A stretch of DNA of 64,000 nucleotides, taken from NCBI RefSeq assembly GCF_902686445.1, contig NC_062220.1, positions 94,426,143 through 94,490,142 on the forward strand, given 5' to 3'. The DNA comes from Sciurus carolinensis. Its lineage: Eukaryota; Chordata; Mammalia; Rodentia; Sciuridae. Below are positions 13,300 to 25,867 of this stretch, one piece after another. Each line of letters begins with the position of its first letter. The first letter of the stretch is position 1. The translations under genes and the position numbers were made by a program. The notes under the pieces were generated by a model. The model did not search any database. It was not told where the DNA came from and saw only the letters and a list, made by a program, of their open reading frames with translations.

Positions 13300-13905
13300 G
13301 ACCAACAGGCCAATGCTGACACACTGACCACACTAGGGTTCACTCTGTGTAATATGACCCCACAGGTCTTGACAAATGCATAATGTCATATCAATCACTG
13401 GGGAGTTTCACTGCCCTAAAAATTCTCTGTGTGCCATCTATTTATCCCTCTCTTGTTCTCTCCAAGCCCCTGGCAATCACTGATTTTTTTTTTTTATAAA
13501 CAATCTCTATAATTTCACCTTTTCAAGACTGTCATAGAGTTAGAATCATACAGTATCCTTTTTAGACTTGTTTCTGCCCCTTAGCAATGTGCATTTAAAG
13601 TTCCTAGTGTCTTTTTTGTCATTGTTGAGATTTGATAGCTCATTTATTTTTATTGCAGAATACATTCCACTGTATAGAACTATAGAACTACCTCAGTTCA
13701 CCTGTGGGAGGTCATCTAGGTTGTTTTCACACTTTGTCAATTATGAATAAGGCCTCTGTAAACAACAGCGTGCAGGCTTTTTGTGTGCACAAAAGTTTTC
13801 AAATGATTTGGGTGGCTAAATTACACTACTCCTTAACTCCTACCACTTTATTGTGATAAGGAAAAAATTGTTTAAGTAGAAAAATCCCTTTTAAAAGGGG
13901 GAATA
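13300..13905 (-). mobile_element. Old antisense L1 fragment
   Basis: The plus-strand reading contains typical antisense L1 3' motifs: tgcagaatacattccactgt near 13658, the tcaattatgaataaggcctc region near 13737, and gcaggctttttgtgtgcaca near 13772. It is diverged, with no frame. Confidence 0.7.
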
Positions 13906-14189
13906 GACTTGGTTGGACAGAATGCTTTTATGTGCCACGTGATTGTGGAAGAACAGTTGGGAATACATGAACTAGAAGTAGAAAAATCAATATTTTATTG
14001 TCAAACCAGGACACTTTGGCAGGTGGGAAGGGTGTCATTAAGAATTTCACTGGAGAAACAGACATAATCTGGTGTTATTCCCCACAAACCTAAGCATATC
14101 CTCCCCCTCAGTGGAAATGCAACAACGAGGCAGCTAACCTGCCATGAATTTTGAGATGAGATGGCTAAATAGAAATGACTGATCATACT

Positions 14190-14930
14190 CTCATCCATTG
14201 GGAGTGAGGGTATAAAGTGACATGACCACTTTGGAAATCAGTTTGGTGGTTTCCTAAAAAGCTAAATATATATTTACAACATGATCTGACCCTTCCAGGT
14301 ATCTACCAAAGAAAAGAAAGTATGAAACACAAAGATTTGAAAGTGAGTGTGCATAGGAACTTTGTTATGACCCAGAATAAAAACAACATATGTTCATCGG
14401 TAGATAAATAGGTAAACAAATTATGGTATATCCATAACATAGAATACTACTCAATAATAAAGAGGAATAAACTATTAATATAAACAATAACACTGACAAA
14501 TTTCAAAACCATACTGGGGCCAGGAATGGTGGCACATGCCTATAATCCCAGTGGCTCTGGAGGTTGAGGCAGGAGGATCATGAGTTCAAAGTCTCAGCAA
14601 TTTAGGGGACCCTAAGCAACTTATTGAGATCCTATCTCAAAATAAAAAATAAAAAGGTCTGGGGATGTGGCTCAGTGGTTAAGTGCCCCTGGGTCAATCC
14701 CCAGTACCAAAAAGAAAAAGAAAGAAAGAAAAGAAAAGATACTGGCTAGACAAAAGCAGACAAACAAAAAGAACAGACTGTGTGATTCTACTTGTATAAA
14801 ACTAAAAACTACAAACAAACCTTTAAAAGGGAAGCCAGTCATAATTACTGAAGATAAAATTTGATCACACAGAGATACCACAGTTCGTTTATGAAGTCAC
14901 CTGTGGCGGATAAAGGAAAGAATGGTTTAA
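14190..14930 (+). mobile_element. Old L1 3' fragment with a SINE insertion
   Basis: L1 ORF2-end and 3'UTR motifs on the + strand (ccattgggagtgagggtata, agaatactactcaataataa, actgtgtgattctacttgta) are interrupted by a B1+ID SINE at 14518-14738. Confidence 0.75.
14518..14738 (+). mobile_element. Dimeric B1+ID SINE
   Basis: B1-like left half (ggtggcacatgcctataatc) and ID-like right half (tggggatgtggctcagtggt), with an A/G-rich tail. Flanking word atactgg at 14511-14517 and 14739-14745. Confidence 0.9.
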
Positions 14931-15095
14931 AAAGGTAAAATAAAAATTTAGGGGGTAGTGGACTATCTTGTGGCAGAGAAGGCTGGATGTGTGGCAAAAC
15001 TGACCAAAGTCTGTGTACACTGTGAATAGATAGTGTTCTTCCAACATACCCCAACAAAATTAGATGAAAAAACGAAGAGGAAACTCTTCAAACTT

Positions 15096-15138
15096 GCGTG
15101 TGTGTGTGTGTGTGTACATACACACACACACACACACA
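15096..15138. repeat. (GT)n-(AC)n inverted microsatellite
   Basis: A GT run turns at gtacatac into an AC run of about the same length, so the whole tract is self-complementary and could form a hairpin or cruciform. Confidence 0.95.
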
Positions 15139-15529
15139 AGATCTGGGGTTATAGAGGTGAGCCAAGATGGACATGAGGAAGATGAAGGGGGTAAAGCTGA
15201 GCTGGCAGCCAGAAGAAAAGAAGAGGAGTGAACATTCCCTGGGTTCCTGGGTTGAGTTGGGGGCCCAGGGAAAGGGGGCCCAGAGGACTTTAAGACTGAT
15301 GATGTCTGAGAGTTTGTTTTGCTTGCCTTGTTATGCACTGAGGTACCTCACCCCCTCCATCTGCACACACAGACATGGAAACTTTAATAAAATCCACAAT
15401 GCCCTTGAACGAGTGCTGTCCAGGCACAGCAAGGTATCGGTGGTAAATCTCTGCGTGGATTAAGGATAGTGAGAAGGCAGCAGATAAAATATGCAAGATG
15501 CATGAAAGGTTTTGGTTTCATTGGAAGCA

Positions 15530-18050
15530 GAAAATCAGAGTGTGAGCAGACCCAACGACATACCTGACCCTCAGGAATCCCCTTTAGATTGGGAAGTTGA
15601 ATGAGGGACCCTTAATACAAGGTATGAGGGTTTAAGCCAGTTTTATTTAACTCTCCAAAACCTTGTAACCTCAGTTGACCTCTGAGTTAGATGAGGGTGT
15701 CAAAGGCAAATGGTTACATCTTTCTTCCAAAATACTGCGTCCAGTGGCCACCGCAATGTGCAACAGTTTTCAGCTGGGGCCTTGGACACCACATAAGAAT
15801 ACTGGGAGGCAGGATCCAGGTCAGTGACATTTTGGTCTTAGCAACTTCAAAAGTAACTGGTGATTTGGGGCAAGGGGGAAGTGGTAAAAGACAAGAGAGG
15901 AAAGCACTTAGCAATTTCCAATTTAAACCACCACCGAGCTAGATTTAGGGAAATAGGAATGTGGCCATTACTTCAAGAGCAATATGTGTTTAAAAGGGGG
16001 TGGGGGGCAGGGAGAGGATGAAGTCGTGAATTAAAAGTAACTTAGTTCAGGGAACTTCCCTGAAAAGTGAAGATTAGGATCAGATTTGAAGGTTGAATAG
16101 GGAAATAATGCCCAACCTCCAAACCCTCTGACATGGGAGGCCACCTCCACTTTCCCAGTTAATGAGGTCAAACCAGGCAGCTGACAGTGACCTTGGCACC
16201 AGCATTTGTGCATTGGCCAAGCTGCACACTGTCCCGGATATCAGTGTGTCAAAGCAGCAGCTCCACAGTGTGACCTCAACAGGAGATCTGTCCCTCTCCA
16301 CCAAAGTAGATTCTCTGAGTTCCCAAACTGATGAAACCCCAGGCATTGGGGGTGCTCTGGGACATTTTCAATCAGACCCTGCCTCAATGGAGTCATAGTG
16401 TAGGGTGGCAGAGCATGACCACTGATAGACACCCTGACAAGGACAGTGGACATAGCTAGCTGTGAAATCCTGTGACAGATGCTCAGTGCAAATCCCACCA
16501 GCAGGAGATTTACATGTACTTCTCCAAGTGTCTGGTGCTCTGCTCCAGAGCACTAAGCGAAGTCTGTTCCTGGGGCTCACAGTGAGCCAGGTTTCCCAGC
16601 ATTCCCCCTGCTGTGCAGCCCCTTCCCACATGGACTCTGGAATTGGCCACAGGACCTGCTTTGGTCAGTGGGACATTAGCAAGAACAAGGCAAACAGAGG
16701 TTTGGCAAGCATTTGCCATTAGGGAACCCGAGTGTCCTGCAATAGGGAAGGTCCTGCCCCTGTCTTGTGAGAGAGGCCATGTGGAGAAGAAATAAGGCAG
16801 CCCAGCCCTCAGCAGCTCCAAGGCCTCAGAGTTGAGAGAGAAGCCTCTGGGCCCTTCCAGCCCCGCCTAGCACCAGCAGGCTGTACCCACAGGAGTGAGT
16901 CCAGCAGAGACCACAGGTGCAGAGAAGCCTCCTACTGAGCCCAGCCACCCACAGGCCATGGGAGAGAGCACTGGGGTTGTTTGAAGCTTCTGCACATCAG
17001 ACTGATCAGTCTGAGTGGTGTTTGTCACACAGGTGTGGCCCTCAGCTCTGATTGCCAGCAAGAAAATCATCACCACAGCTCCTGTGGTAGCCCTGTTTGC
17101 ATTCATTGACATTTGTCCCCTTTGTCACCAGGCTTTGGTTTCCCTTCAGGGAAGTGTTGTTGGTTTTTCAGTTAGGTCACAAGGCAATTCCTAGTGACTC
17201 AGGTTCCCCCCAGCCGCTCTTGAAAAGATGTAGATGATTCTCTTCTGACAACTGTAACTCTGGGAATAGAACAGCAACCCTGGGAATAGAAGAATCATGA
17301 GTTTGTTCATCAGTTTGTGTTGGGTTTTTTCTTGCGGAATGTCTTCCCAGCTGCACATACACCAAAGACCAGACAGAAAAGAGACAAGAGGGCAAGAGCT
17401 CCCGCAAAGAGTCCAGTCTCTGATTCTCCCAGGCAGAGCAACTGCCCCGGCTCTTGTCTGGTCTTAGGTTCAGCATCCGTCTTGGAGACAATGTCCTGAC
17501 GTCCACAGAGGTGAGGGATATCCTCGTAATTGGAACCTTCCTGGACACAGCCGCTGCAGTTTGCACACTTCTGTCCTCATTGTCACAGAACCTGTTAGCC
17601 AGGTGGGCCTGGCGTGTATAGCAACAAGTTCACTGCTGACACCCTGACAGCTGTCTGGGTCCAGCACAAACCCTTTGCCCACACCATCTGGGGCTCCATG
17701 GGGCTCAGGACCTTCCTGCTCCAAGTTAAATGAGGGAGCGCAGTTTGACCTCCCCATATACTTTCTTATGTTTACCATGACCTCACTGTCCCCACTTCAG
17801 TTTTCACATCTCCACTCTGCTTTCAGCTTCATGCTGGTTCTTTCTGGCTGATCTGAAACACAAATGTCTGCAGAGAAAAGTCAAAAAAATCTTCCACTGG
17901 CCCCACTGGCCCTGACTGTGGCTAGAGGGAAAGCCTGGGGTCGCACAGGGGGCAAATTGTGCTGGTCCTGTCCACGCTGCCCAGCAGGCAGGGAGTTTCC
18001 CTTTCAGGATAGGACCTGGGGGAAGATGAGCCCACCCAGGCTCCACCACT
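15530..18050 (-). repeat. Inverted-duplication copy A (partner at 45.0-47.5 kb)
   Basis: The reverse complement of this segment aligns collinearly with 45000-47480. By eye identity is very high in 16030-17115, high again in 17860-18045, and clearly lower in 15530-16020 and 17150-17860. The core is almost the same base for base over long runs (for example 16890-17020 against 46015-46145). On the minus strand it contains a signal-peptide-like start (17112 downward: MSMNANRATTGAVVMIFLLA) and, upstream of it, a hydrophobic segment (GALALLSLFCLVFGVCAAG, about 17335-17395), but no complete reading frame. It may be an inverted segmental duplication, two copies of an uncatalogued long interspersed repeat, or remnants of a multi-exon gene. 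Confidence 0.85.
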
Positions 18051-18689
18051 GCTGCTGGTATGTGGGTGGAAGGGGGGGGGGTCTTGCTGGGGTGCTAAGC
18101 TGGGGTGGGTCTTTATGTCCAGGCCAGGTAAGTGAGTGGCAGGAACTTAAATTTGGCTTCTGACTTTCTGCCCTGACTCCTTGTTCTCAGGCCCTGATTT
18201 TCCCTGTTGTTTTTTTAACTTCTCCATTAGGAACTGAAGGTGGGAATGGAGGCTCACTGAAACTCTGCTGCTCAGGTTGGCAGAGACCCAGGATGGGGAA
18301 GGAGTTCAACTGGTGGTGGAAACAGCACAGGTGGGGCTTCAGGGTGACAGTTCCACGCTCCATCCCAGATCTCTTGTATCCCGGGAGCAGTTAGGTGGCC
18401 AGCACTTGGTCAGACCTCTGGCCCTGAGAGAAGTCCTGGATCCTTTCCTCTGTATAAACCAGGGACACCATCAACTCCCATTTCCCTGTGGTCAGGAATT
18501 GACCCCATATAAGGCTTTAACTCCTCCGCAAGCTGTGTTTATCCATGGATCTGCATTGTTTCCTCTAAAGAGCCTCTCTTGGGGTGTTGAGGTTGAGAAA
18601 TGTCTTGAGTGCTTCATATTCCCTGGACATATAAAGGGTATTACAAACTAGGGCGATAGCTGACCATGTGGTAAGAGCATGCTGAGTTT

Positions 18690-19115
18690 TGTAAGAAGTT
18701 GTCTTCCAAAGTGGCTGTGCCACTGAGCATTTCTACCAACCATGAATGAGAGTTCCCACTGCCCCCATCCCCACCAGACTTGATGTTGTCAGAGTTCTTG
18801 ATTTCAGCCATCCTAATAAGTATGAAGTTCATATGCTTACTTGCCATCTGTATATCTTCTTGGCTGAGGTTTTTTGTGCAGATCTCTTGTCCATTTTTAA
18901 ATCAGGTCGTTCATTTTCTTATTGTTGAGTTTAAAGTGCACTTTGTATATTTTGGATGGCAGCCCTGTGTCAGATGTATTTTGCAAGCAGTTCCTCCCAG
19001 TCTGTGGCTTTTCTTCTCATAATTTGACAATGCCTTTGCATACCAGAAGTTTCTGATCCTGCTGGAATCTTGATTGAGATTGCATTGAACCTATGGATCA
19101 ATCTGGGTTTTCAGT
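18690..19115 (-). mobile_element. Old antisense L1 fragment
   Basis: The plus strand shows antisense L1 motifs: gtgccactgagcatttctac, cagatctcttgtccattttt, and ttgagattgcattgaaccta near 19072. No frame survives. Confidence 0.7.
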
Positions 19116-21570
19116 AGATTATTAGGCCTCAGTGGAGAACAGGCTGGGGGCAGCAAAGGCTGGCAGTCTGCTGGCCTCAGAGGGACAGCTGAGTCAGATG
19201 GTAACATGTGTCATCCCCTCTTTCACCCACTCCTGTAGGTCTGAGTCACAGAGAGTCATTATACCTTCTCTCTGTGCCCTCGGTGCCTCTGTGAACACAC
19301 CTCTCTGCACAGACACGTACACACTGAGACCTGTAACTCTGGACGTCTGTTGAGGCTTCCTGGGATCGCCCTTTTATGGTCTGAAGTCTGCCATTGCAAG
19401 AAAAATACAGTCAGGGATCCTCCCAGACAATCAGACTAATGGGTCCTTTTTAATCTAAAGCTAGAAACATCATTTTATGACTGTAAACCCAAGCAGGACA
19501 AAAATAAGATACACATTCCAGAGACCTGTGTCACTGTCCCCAGACTTAAAGTACAGCCGTTGGGTAGTGGCATAAGACACGGTCACTCAGACGCATGGCT
19601 TTCCTGCGTTTTGTCAACCTGGAGTGCTCCCCAGACTCCTCCTGTGCATTTTGCACTCTGGGGGCTACAGTGCTGGGTTCCTCCAGGCTCCTTCTACCAA
19701 GTGAGGCTTCTGCACATTTTCTTCTAAACTCAAATTTCTCAGGGATAAAATTAGATTGCAGATCTGATGTTGCCGGGAAGCTGCCTCAAGAGTGGGTGGC
19801 TACAGGCCATTAATGGCAAAGATAAGTTAAAATAACAATAATAAAAATGATGTTGAATGTGGGAAGCAGAAGTCATCTCACCAATTATCCTGAGACCTGG
19901 TTATGTCTCTATTTTTCCAGTTGATTCAGGCTTCAAAATTATACCTATATTTAAACCAAAGTTTCAGTTTTCCCACCTGGATAAATCCTGTTCTTCTCCG
20001 ACTGCTCCTGATAAATGATTCCTCATTCTGTATGACTCAGCTTTCGCCTCTACCTCCATGGAGTTCTCTCTGATGTCCCCAGGCACAGGTAACCCCTCGC
20101 ATCTCCTGCTCCTGCTCTGTCCAACATTCCTTCTGCTGGCAAAGGTGGTCACAGCAGGGATGGTGGAAAGCAAGACTCTGAAGCAGTCAGCTTTTCCATT
20201 TTCCTGCCAACAGGAATAACTGGGAAGTTCTTCCCTGCCTCAGTTTTTTCATCTGCAAAATGGGGTCAGTGATATCGATTTCCCCAGGTCACTTGAGATT
20301 TGGTGCCCACACCACTTCATCAGCAATGTTGGATCCTTTCCCTTCCCTGATTCATAAAGCCACCACTGCATTGGCAGGAAAATCTGGGTTTTGGTCCTGT
20401 CTGTGTCACTAACAACTGTGTAACCTCAGGAAACTACTGTATTCACCTGGGGGTCTGGGTTTCCCCCTGTCAATAAGGCATACACATTGTTGGTCTTTAG
20501 ACTAGGTTTTTAAATTACTATTAAAATTTTGAGAAAAAGTATTTTCTGCCTGGGAATCCCATCTTTGAGGATCAAATACACATGTAGAGGATAAGGAATC
20601 AGCCTTTCAAGGATGGATTTTAGGAGTCAGGCAGAGTCTGAGGCCTTAGCATCACTGTCTGGTGAGAGCCACCAAAGAGCATGTCCTCTCTCACAGTCTG
20701 GAGCTGCTTCCCTCTTCAGCAAACACATGAGGGTGGCAGAGGGCAGGGGTGTGCTGAGGGGGGCCTCAGAAGGGAATGGGCCAGACCGGCCAGAGTGAAA
20801 AAAAAATGCTGCAAAACTTAGACAAGGATTCTCCAATGACCAAGCTCCTTTTAGCATCTCCAAGTGGCAGAGCTAGAAGTGATCTTTCGGACCTGCTGGT
20901 TGAATCCGTCCTGGTTAAAGATGAGGAATGGCCACTCAGAAGGTCTAAGTGATCAGCCAGGTCTCCCTACCCCAAGCCGGTGAGTCCTGTCACTGTGCCC
21001 TCCTCACAGAAGCCACTTCTATTTTAGTTGGTCATGACTCCAAGAAGGGAATCTTTTGTGTGTATTTTGGCCCTGACAAATGTCAGAACTGTGTGGGTTT
21101 TTTTTGTTTTGTTTTTTTTTTAAAGCTCTCTTCACGGGCACTGTCAATCTCATGCAGTTTTAATAGAGGATTGTGTTTCTATTTTCTGGTGCTGTTAGTT
21201 GCCATGAGGACAAACTTTCATTTTTAATGTAGCATGATTCACAGCAATGCTTGGCTTGAAAAAAATGGTAGAACCTCTTCTTTGGCAAAAATTACAAGAC
21301 AGAAACTAAACGGGTAGGAAACAATCATTTCTAAAAAATAAATAAAAAGAAATATTGATTAGATTTTAATTTGCTTAATAGCATAGCCTATTGAACCAAC
21401 TGTTGCTGCAATTCAATTTCTGCACTTTGTTCTGAATACTTTTGACATCCGCCCCCCTTTCTGCCTTCCACATAACCACGACCTCTTCCAAAGCAATTAG
21501 GAGGACTGTGTGGATGGGGAAAGGGCTAAAAAAGTTGTGTGGAGAGAAGCCAAAAGGCAACTATTGGTAC
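19116..21570. other. Intergenic stretch, nothing recognised beyond weak MIR-like words
   Basis: A MIR-like antisense piece lies near 20385-20490 (taacctcaggaaactactgt) and another at about 20225-20270. No gene evidence. Confidence 0.55.
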
Positions 21571-21587
21571 AAACTGTGCAATCTTTT

Positions 21588-21798
21588 GTTTATTTCTCTT
21601 TTGTTTATTTTTTAGTACCAGGGATTGAACCCAAGGGTGCATAACCACTGAACTACATCCCCAACCCTTTTTATTTTTTATTTTAAGACAGGGTGCTTAC
21701 GGCCTCATTAAGTTATTGAGACTGGCTTTGAATTTGTGATTCTTCTGCCTCAGCCTCCTGAGCAGCTGCGATTATAGGTGTGTACCACCATGCCCAGC
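21588..21798 (-). mobile_element. Dimeric B1+ID SINE, antisense
   Basis: Reads as the reverse complement (gggattgaacccaagggtgc, then gcctcagcctcctgagcagc). Flanking duplication: aaactgtgcaatctttt (21571-21587) against aaactgtgcagtctttt (21799-21815), 16 of 17 the same. Confidence 0.92.
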
Positions 21799-22134
21799 AA
21801 ACTGTGCAGTCTTTTTAGCTATTTTCTTCTTAGGGAAACACTAAGATCTGAGGTCTACCCTAACCAGTGGTTCTTGGTTCCCATTCAGTTGATTGAAATC
21901 TGATTCATTCCCCAGATGTAGGATCTGCCTTCCCAGGCATCAGGCATAGGCATAAGTACAATTTTGTGCTGTATCCCAAAGGTACCTGGATATGGGTTTT
22001 GAAAGGACTGAGGGGCAGTGGGCTTCCCAGGGACCCCTAAAGATGACTATGGAGGTCTCCTCGTGTTCACTTAGAATAACTTTGAGAGCCCACATCTGTG
22101 TAGTGGTAACCATGTACAACCACCTTAAAAAGGA

Positions 22135-22300
22135 CAGGGCTATCGTTATTATTCCCACTTAACAGATGAAGAAGCTGAGGCACAGAGTAGTTAGGGAAGT
22201 TGGCCATTGTCCCAGTCTAGTAAAAGGGTGGAATCAGGATAAGAACCAGGCTGTCCAGTTCCAGAGTCCACCCTCTTAACCACTACTCAGCCTTGCCTTG
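22135..22300 (+). mobile_element. MIR fragment
   Basis: cttaacagatgaagaagctg, gaggcacagagtagttaggg and ccaccctcttaaccactact match MIR in order. Confidence 0.75.
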
Positions 22301-22319
22301 AAATGACACATCTGAGGTG

Positions 22320-22995
22320 TCTGGTGCACTGACATCAAGTGTCACAAGGACATCAGAAGCAGGACACCAATGCACTGAAGGTGGGAGTGGGAATTGGTAT
22401 GTGCACATTGGGAAACTGGCACTTCTTATAGAGCTAAATATACATATGCCCCACAATCCTGGTTGTCCATTTCTAGTTATTTACCCTAACGAAATGCTGC
22501 CTATGCTGCCAAAAGACACACACAAGAAAGACACATACTCATAGCCCTGTTTACAATAGCCAAACACTGAAAACCAAGCAGAGCCCATCAGGAGAGAATG
22601 GATGAGTTCATCATGGTGTCCTTACCCAGTGGGATGTTACTCGGCAGCAAGTACAAAAAAACTACAGTGAGTAGAGTGAACCTCAAGGTGTTGAGAGAAG
22701 CCAGACACTGAGAATAAGAAGTACATATTGTGTGTTCATTCATATCCATTTAGAACACTCAAAACTGATCCACGCTGGTGAAGTTCTGAGTGGTGGGTGT
22801 CCTTGGGGAAACATCTAGAAGAGGGCACAAGGGGTACTTCTGGGGGTGCTGGTAATATTTTGCTTCTTGACCTAGGTGTGGGTGCATATGTGTGTCATCT
22901 GTGAAAATTCACTAGGCTATTTCCTTGTGATCTGTATGCTTTTCTGCTGGTATATTTAACTGGAAGAAAAAGGTCGCCTTTAAATTAAAGTGTCA
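22320..22995 (+). mobile_element. Old L1 3' fragment
   Basis: Diverged L1 ORF2 end and 3'UTR. Clues are agccctgtttacaatagcca near 22541, the sequence around gggatgttactcggcagcaa near 22631, and tggtgggtgtccttggggaa near 22791. Confidence 0.65.
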
Positions 22996-23139
22996 TATCT
23001 ATTAATAGTGAAAATTCAGAAAGAAATGTGCATTTACTCCCTAAATGTGTTCTTGGAAATGACTTAGTTTACAAGAAAGTAAGATTTGCATGTTTGTAAA
23101 TTTCCTTTCATTTATTTCGTATTTCTTGTGATGGGTTTT

Positions 23140-23360
23140 GTTTTTTTTTTTTTTTTTTTTTTGGTACTGGGGATTGAACTTAGGGGTATTGAATCACTGA
23201 GCCTCATCCCCAGCCATTTTTCACTTTTTATTTAGAGACGGGTCTCACTAAGTCGGTTAGGACCTCACTAAGTTGCTGAGGCTGCCTTTGAACTCGTGAT
23301 CCTCCTGCCTCAGCCTCCCGAGTTGCTGAGATTACAGGCGTGTGCCACCACACCCAGCTC
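23140..23360 (-). mobile_element. Dimeric B1+ID SINE, antisense
   Basis: A long T-run (the tail), then tggtactggggattgaactt and gcctcagcctcccgagttgc, ending at caccacacccagctc. Well preserved. Confidence 0.9.
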
Positions 23361-23719
23361 TTATGACAGTTCCAAAAGAATTAAAGAAAGTGTGACAATC
23401 AAAATAAATAAATAAACAAAATGGAGTGTCTATCTAGTACAGTGCCTGCCAATACAGAGGACTGAGCAGGTACGATCTTTGCCTCCCCCTCTTCTTTTTG
23501 CTTGTCTGCAGGCATATGGATACACTTTGTTGGTTCCTCTTGTCCTCTTATCTTGACCTTCAAATGATGCTACAGGTCCAGGGCTGAGGGTTGCTGGGTC
23601 ACCATGGGATGCACACTGTCAAAGACCTGGAAAGTCTCAGAGATATCCTGTCTGGGGCAAGGCCAGGTGAACATCCCTGCCCTTACTGTTCACAAGGGGC
23701 TCTTTGCAGGTTCCAGCAA

Positions 23720-23890
23720 GCTCGCTGTGGATATAGTGTTAAGAATTCTGAACCAGAAGAGTATGGTTCAAATTTATTTCTGTTAGAAACTTGCTCTGCC
23801 ACTAGGCAAGACACATAGAACAACTGAGCTACCACTTGCCATTATAAAATTCTTAATAACCTAATGCAGTGGGTGCTGCGACTTAAACAT
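23720..23890 (-). mobile_element. MIR-like fragment, antisense
   Basis: tatggttcaaatttatttct, cttgctctgccactaggcaa and agtgggtgctgcgactt resemble the reverse of MIR. Diverged. Confidence 0.4.
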
Positions 23891-24717
23891 AGCCCTCATG
23901 AAGAATAAAGAGGAGTGGGAGTACAGGGAAGGGAACTCCTATATCTGGAAGGGACACAGCCTTGAGAAGCACCAGCATCATCCACTTTCCCTCCCACACC
24001 ACCTGCCAGCTCTGTCGCTAAGGTCTGGGGTTAACTTCTGGTGGTTTATGCTGGTTTCTGCAAAGCCCCAGAAGACAAGATGGCGGGCCACACAGATGGT
24101 TCAAGACTGGGGCTTCTCCCAAGCCCCTTCATGAATGCTACTTCCTATAGCTCACTGCATCTGAAAGTAGCACCAGCTGCCTTTGTGAATATTCAGAGCC
24201 CTCACTCAAAAGGGATCTCAGAGACCACCATTAAATCTTTTGTGTCCAGAATCCCATCCACAATACCCCCCAGGAGCTCTTGCTCTGCCCCTGTGTGAAA
24301 ATCTCCAGCAACAATGAATTTGCTACTTTCCACATTACCCACTTGGGGAAAGATCTTGGCCTCATCATAGATATATGATTCATAAGTATGAGTCTGTGAC
24401 ATGAGAGGAGGAAGAAGAGGGTATGGAGCTCAGTCCCTGATGGCAAAGGACACCCAGAAAAGCCACTCCCCCTCAGCCTCCCTGCCACATGGAATCAAAT
24501 GCCCCAGCAGGCGCCACTGCTAAGGAAGCCTGGCCTGGACAGGGTGAGGTAAGTCCTGGCCCTGGTGCCAGCATGACTCAAAGCTCTTGTTTCTACCATA
24601 TCCATGGCAGGAAGAAGGTTGGGCACCAGGTGGGCGCATGAGCCAAACACATCAGGCAGGTGATGCTGGCCAGCACAGCTGTTCTTAAACTTTGTAGTCT
24701 CAGTACCTGGCATGCCA

Positions 24718-24783
24718 TAAAAACAAAAAACAAAAAACAAAAAACAAAAAAAAAGAAAAAACAAACAAACAAAAAAAAAAAAC
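24718..24783. repeat. A-rich (AAAAC)n tract
   Basis: Successive acaaaaa units that grade into poly-A. No SINE body is attached directly upstream. Confidence 0.9.
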
Positions 24784-24842
24784 ATCGAATACCCTAAATA
24801 ACTTTCCTGGGCTATAGTTGTCAATATTAAGAATTAAAACTA

Positions 24843-25028
24843 GCTGGGCACATGGTATATGCCTATAATTTCAGTGGCTCAGCTTTGCAAGTTCAAAGCT
24901 TCAGCAACAGCGAGGTGCTAAGCAACTCAGTGAGACCCTGTCTCTAAATAAAATACAAAATAGGGCTGGGGATGTGACTCAGTGGTTGAATGCCCCTGAG
25001 TTCAATTTCCAGTACCAAAACAGAAAAA
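24843..25028 (+). mobile_element. Dimeric B1+ID SINE
   Basis: gctgggcacatggtatatgc starts the B1-like part; gggctggggatgtgactcag starts the ID part. Flanking words aattaaaacta (24832-24842) and aattaagacta (25029-25039). Confidence 0.88.
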
Positions 25029-25684
25029 AATTAAGACTAAATAAGTTTTAAAGTGTTTCTTTAGTAACTTATTTATAAATAAAAATAAATCCATTTTGTT
25101 TTCCAAATGGGAAAAAATTTGACATAGTTTGTCATTTTTCCAATTTTCCTTAAGGTCTGGTTTTTTGAATGACAACCTTCACTCTGTTATGCACTCTCAG
25201 GACATGCAAACTCTAGAAAATACCTCTGTAGACTCTGAAGAAAGGAGAGAGAAACAGGCTAGTGTTATTGTGAAAATAATTTTGACTTTGCAGATCCCCT
25301 GGAAAGGCCTTGGGAATACCCAGGACATACTTTAGCCTAAAGGTTAAGAAAGTAAACTTTGATGTTGGGTTGCCCAGAATCAATTTCCATTTCTGCCCCC
25401 TAATAGGTACTCAATATATGTTCGATATTATTATCACCATAACAGATACTCAATCTACTCTTGATTGATTTTGTCTAAAGCACAATATCCAGAACCTCCC
25501 ACAGTAGGGTTCAGATCCATGCCTCAATTTCAATAATGAGCACTATCAATTAATATTGTTGCCATATACATGCATGACATCCTTGTTTTACTTTGGCAAA
25601 TAAGATTCACAGAGAATGAATCTTGACAACAGCACAGAACATTTGCTGTGGAGATACTGACTTCCTGGTCAAAGGACAAATAAC

Positions 25685-25865
25685 TCCCATCACTCTGAGG
25701 CCTAGTTCAGTTTCATAACCTCACTAAGTTTCATTTTGCCTCTCCTATAAAATGAGGTTCATAGTACTACCTGCCTCATAGGTTTGTTGTGAGAAATAGC
25801 TAGGACAAGAATGAAAAATACTTAGCCCAGTACTTGCTACATGGTCAGCACCTGGTAAATGTTAC
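25685..25865 (-). mobile_element. MIR fragment, antisense
   Basis: tcctataaaatgaggttcat, taggtttgttgtgagaaata and gcacctggtaaatgttacct match the reverse of MIR. Confidence 0.7.
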
Positions 25866-25867
25866 CT

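Noticed and set aside
15530..18050. Endogenous retrovirus provirus
   Set aside because: No gag, pol or env motif, no primer-binding site and no paired direct LTRs were recognised; the copies are inverted, not direct.
24495..24824. Phe-rich 109-codon minus-strand frame resembling a membrane protein
   Set aside because: The hydrophobic run is the reverse translation of the (AAAAC)n tract.
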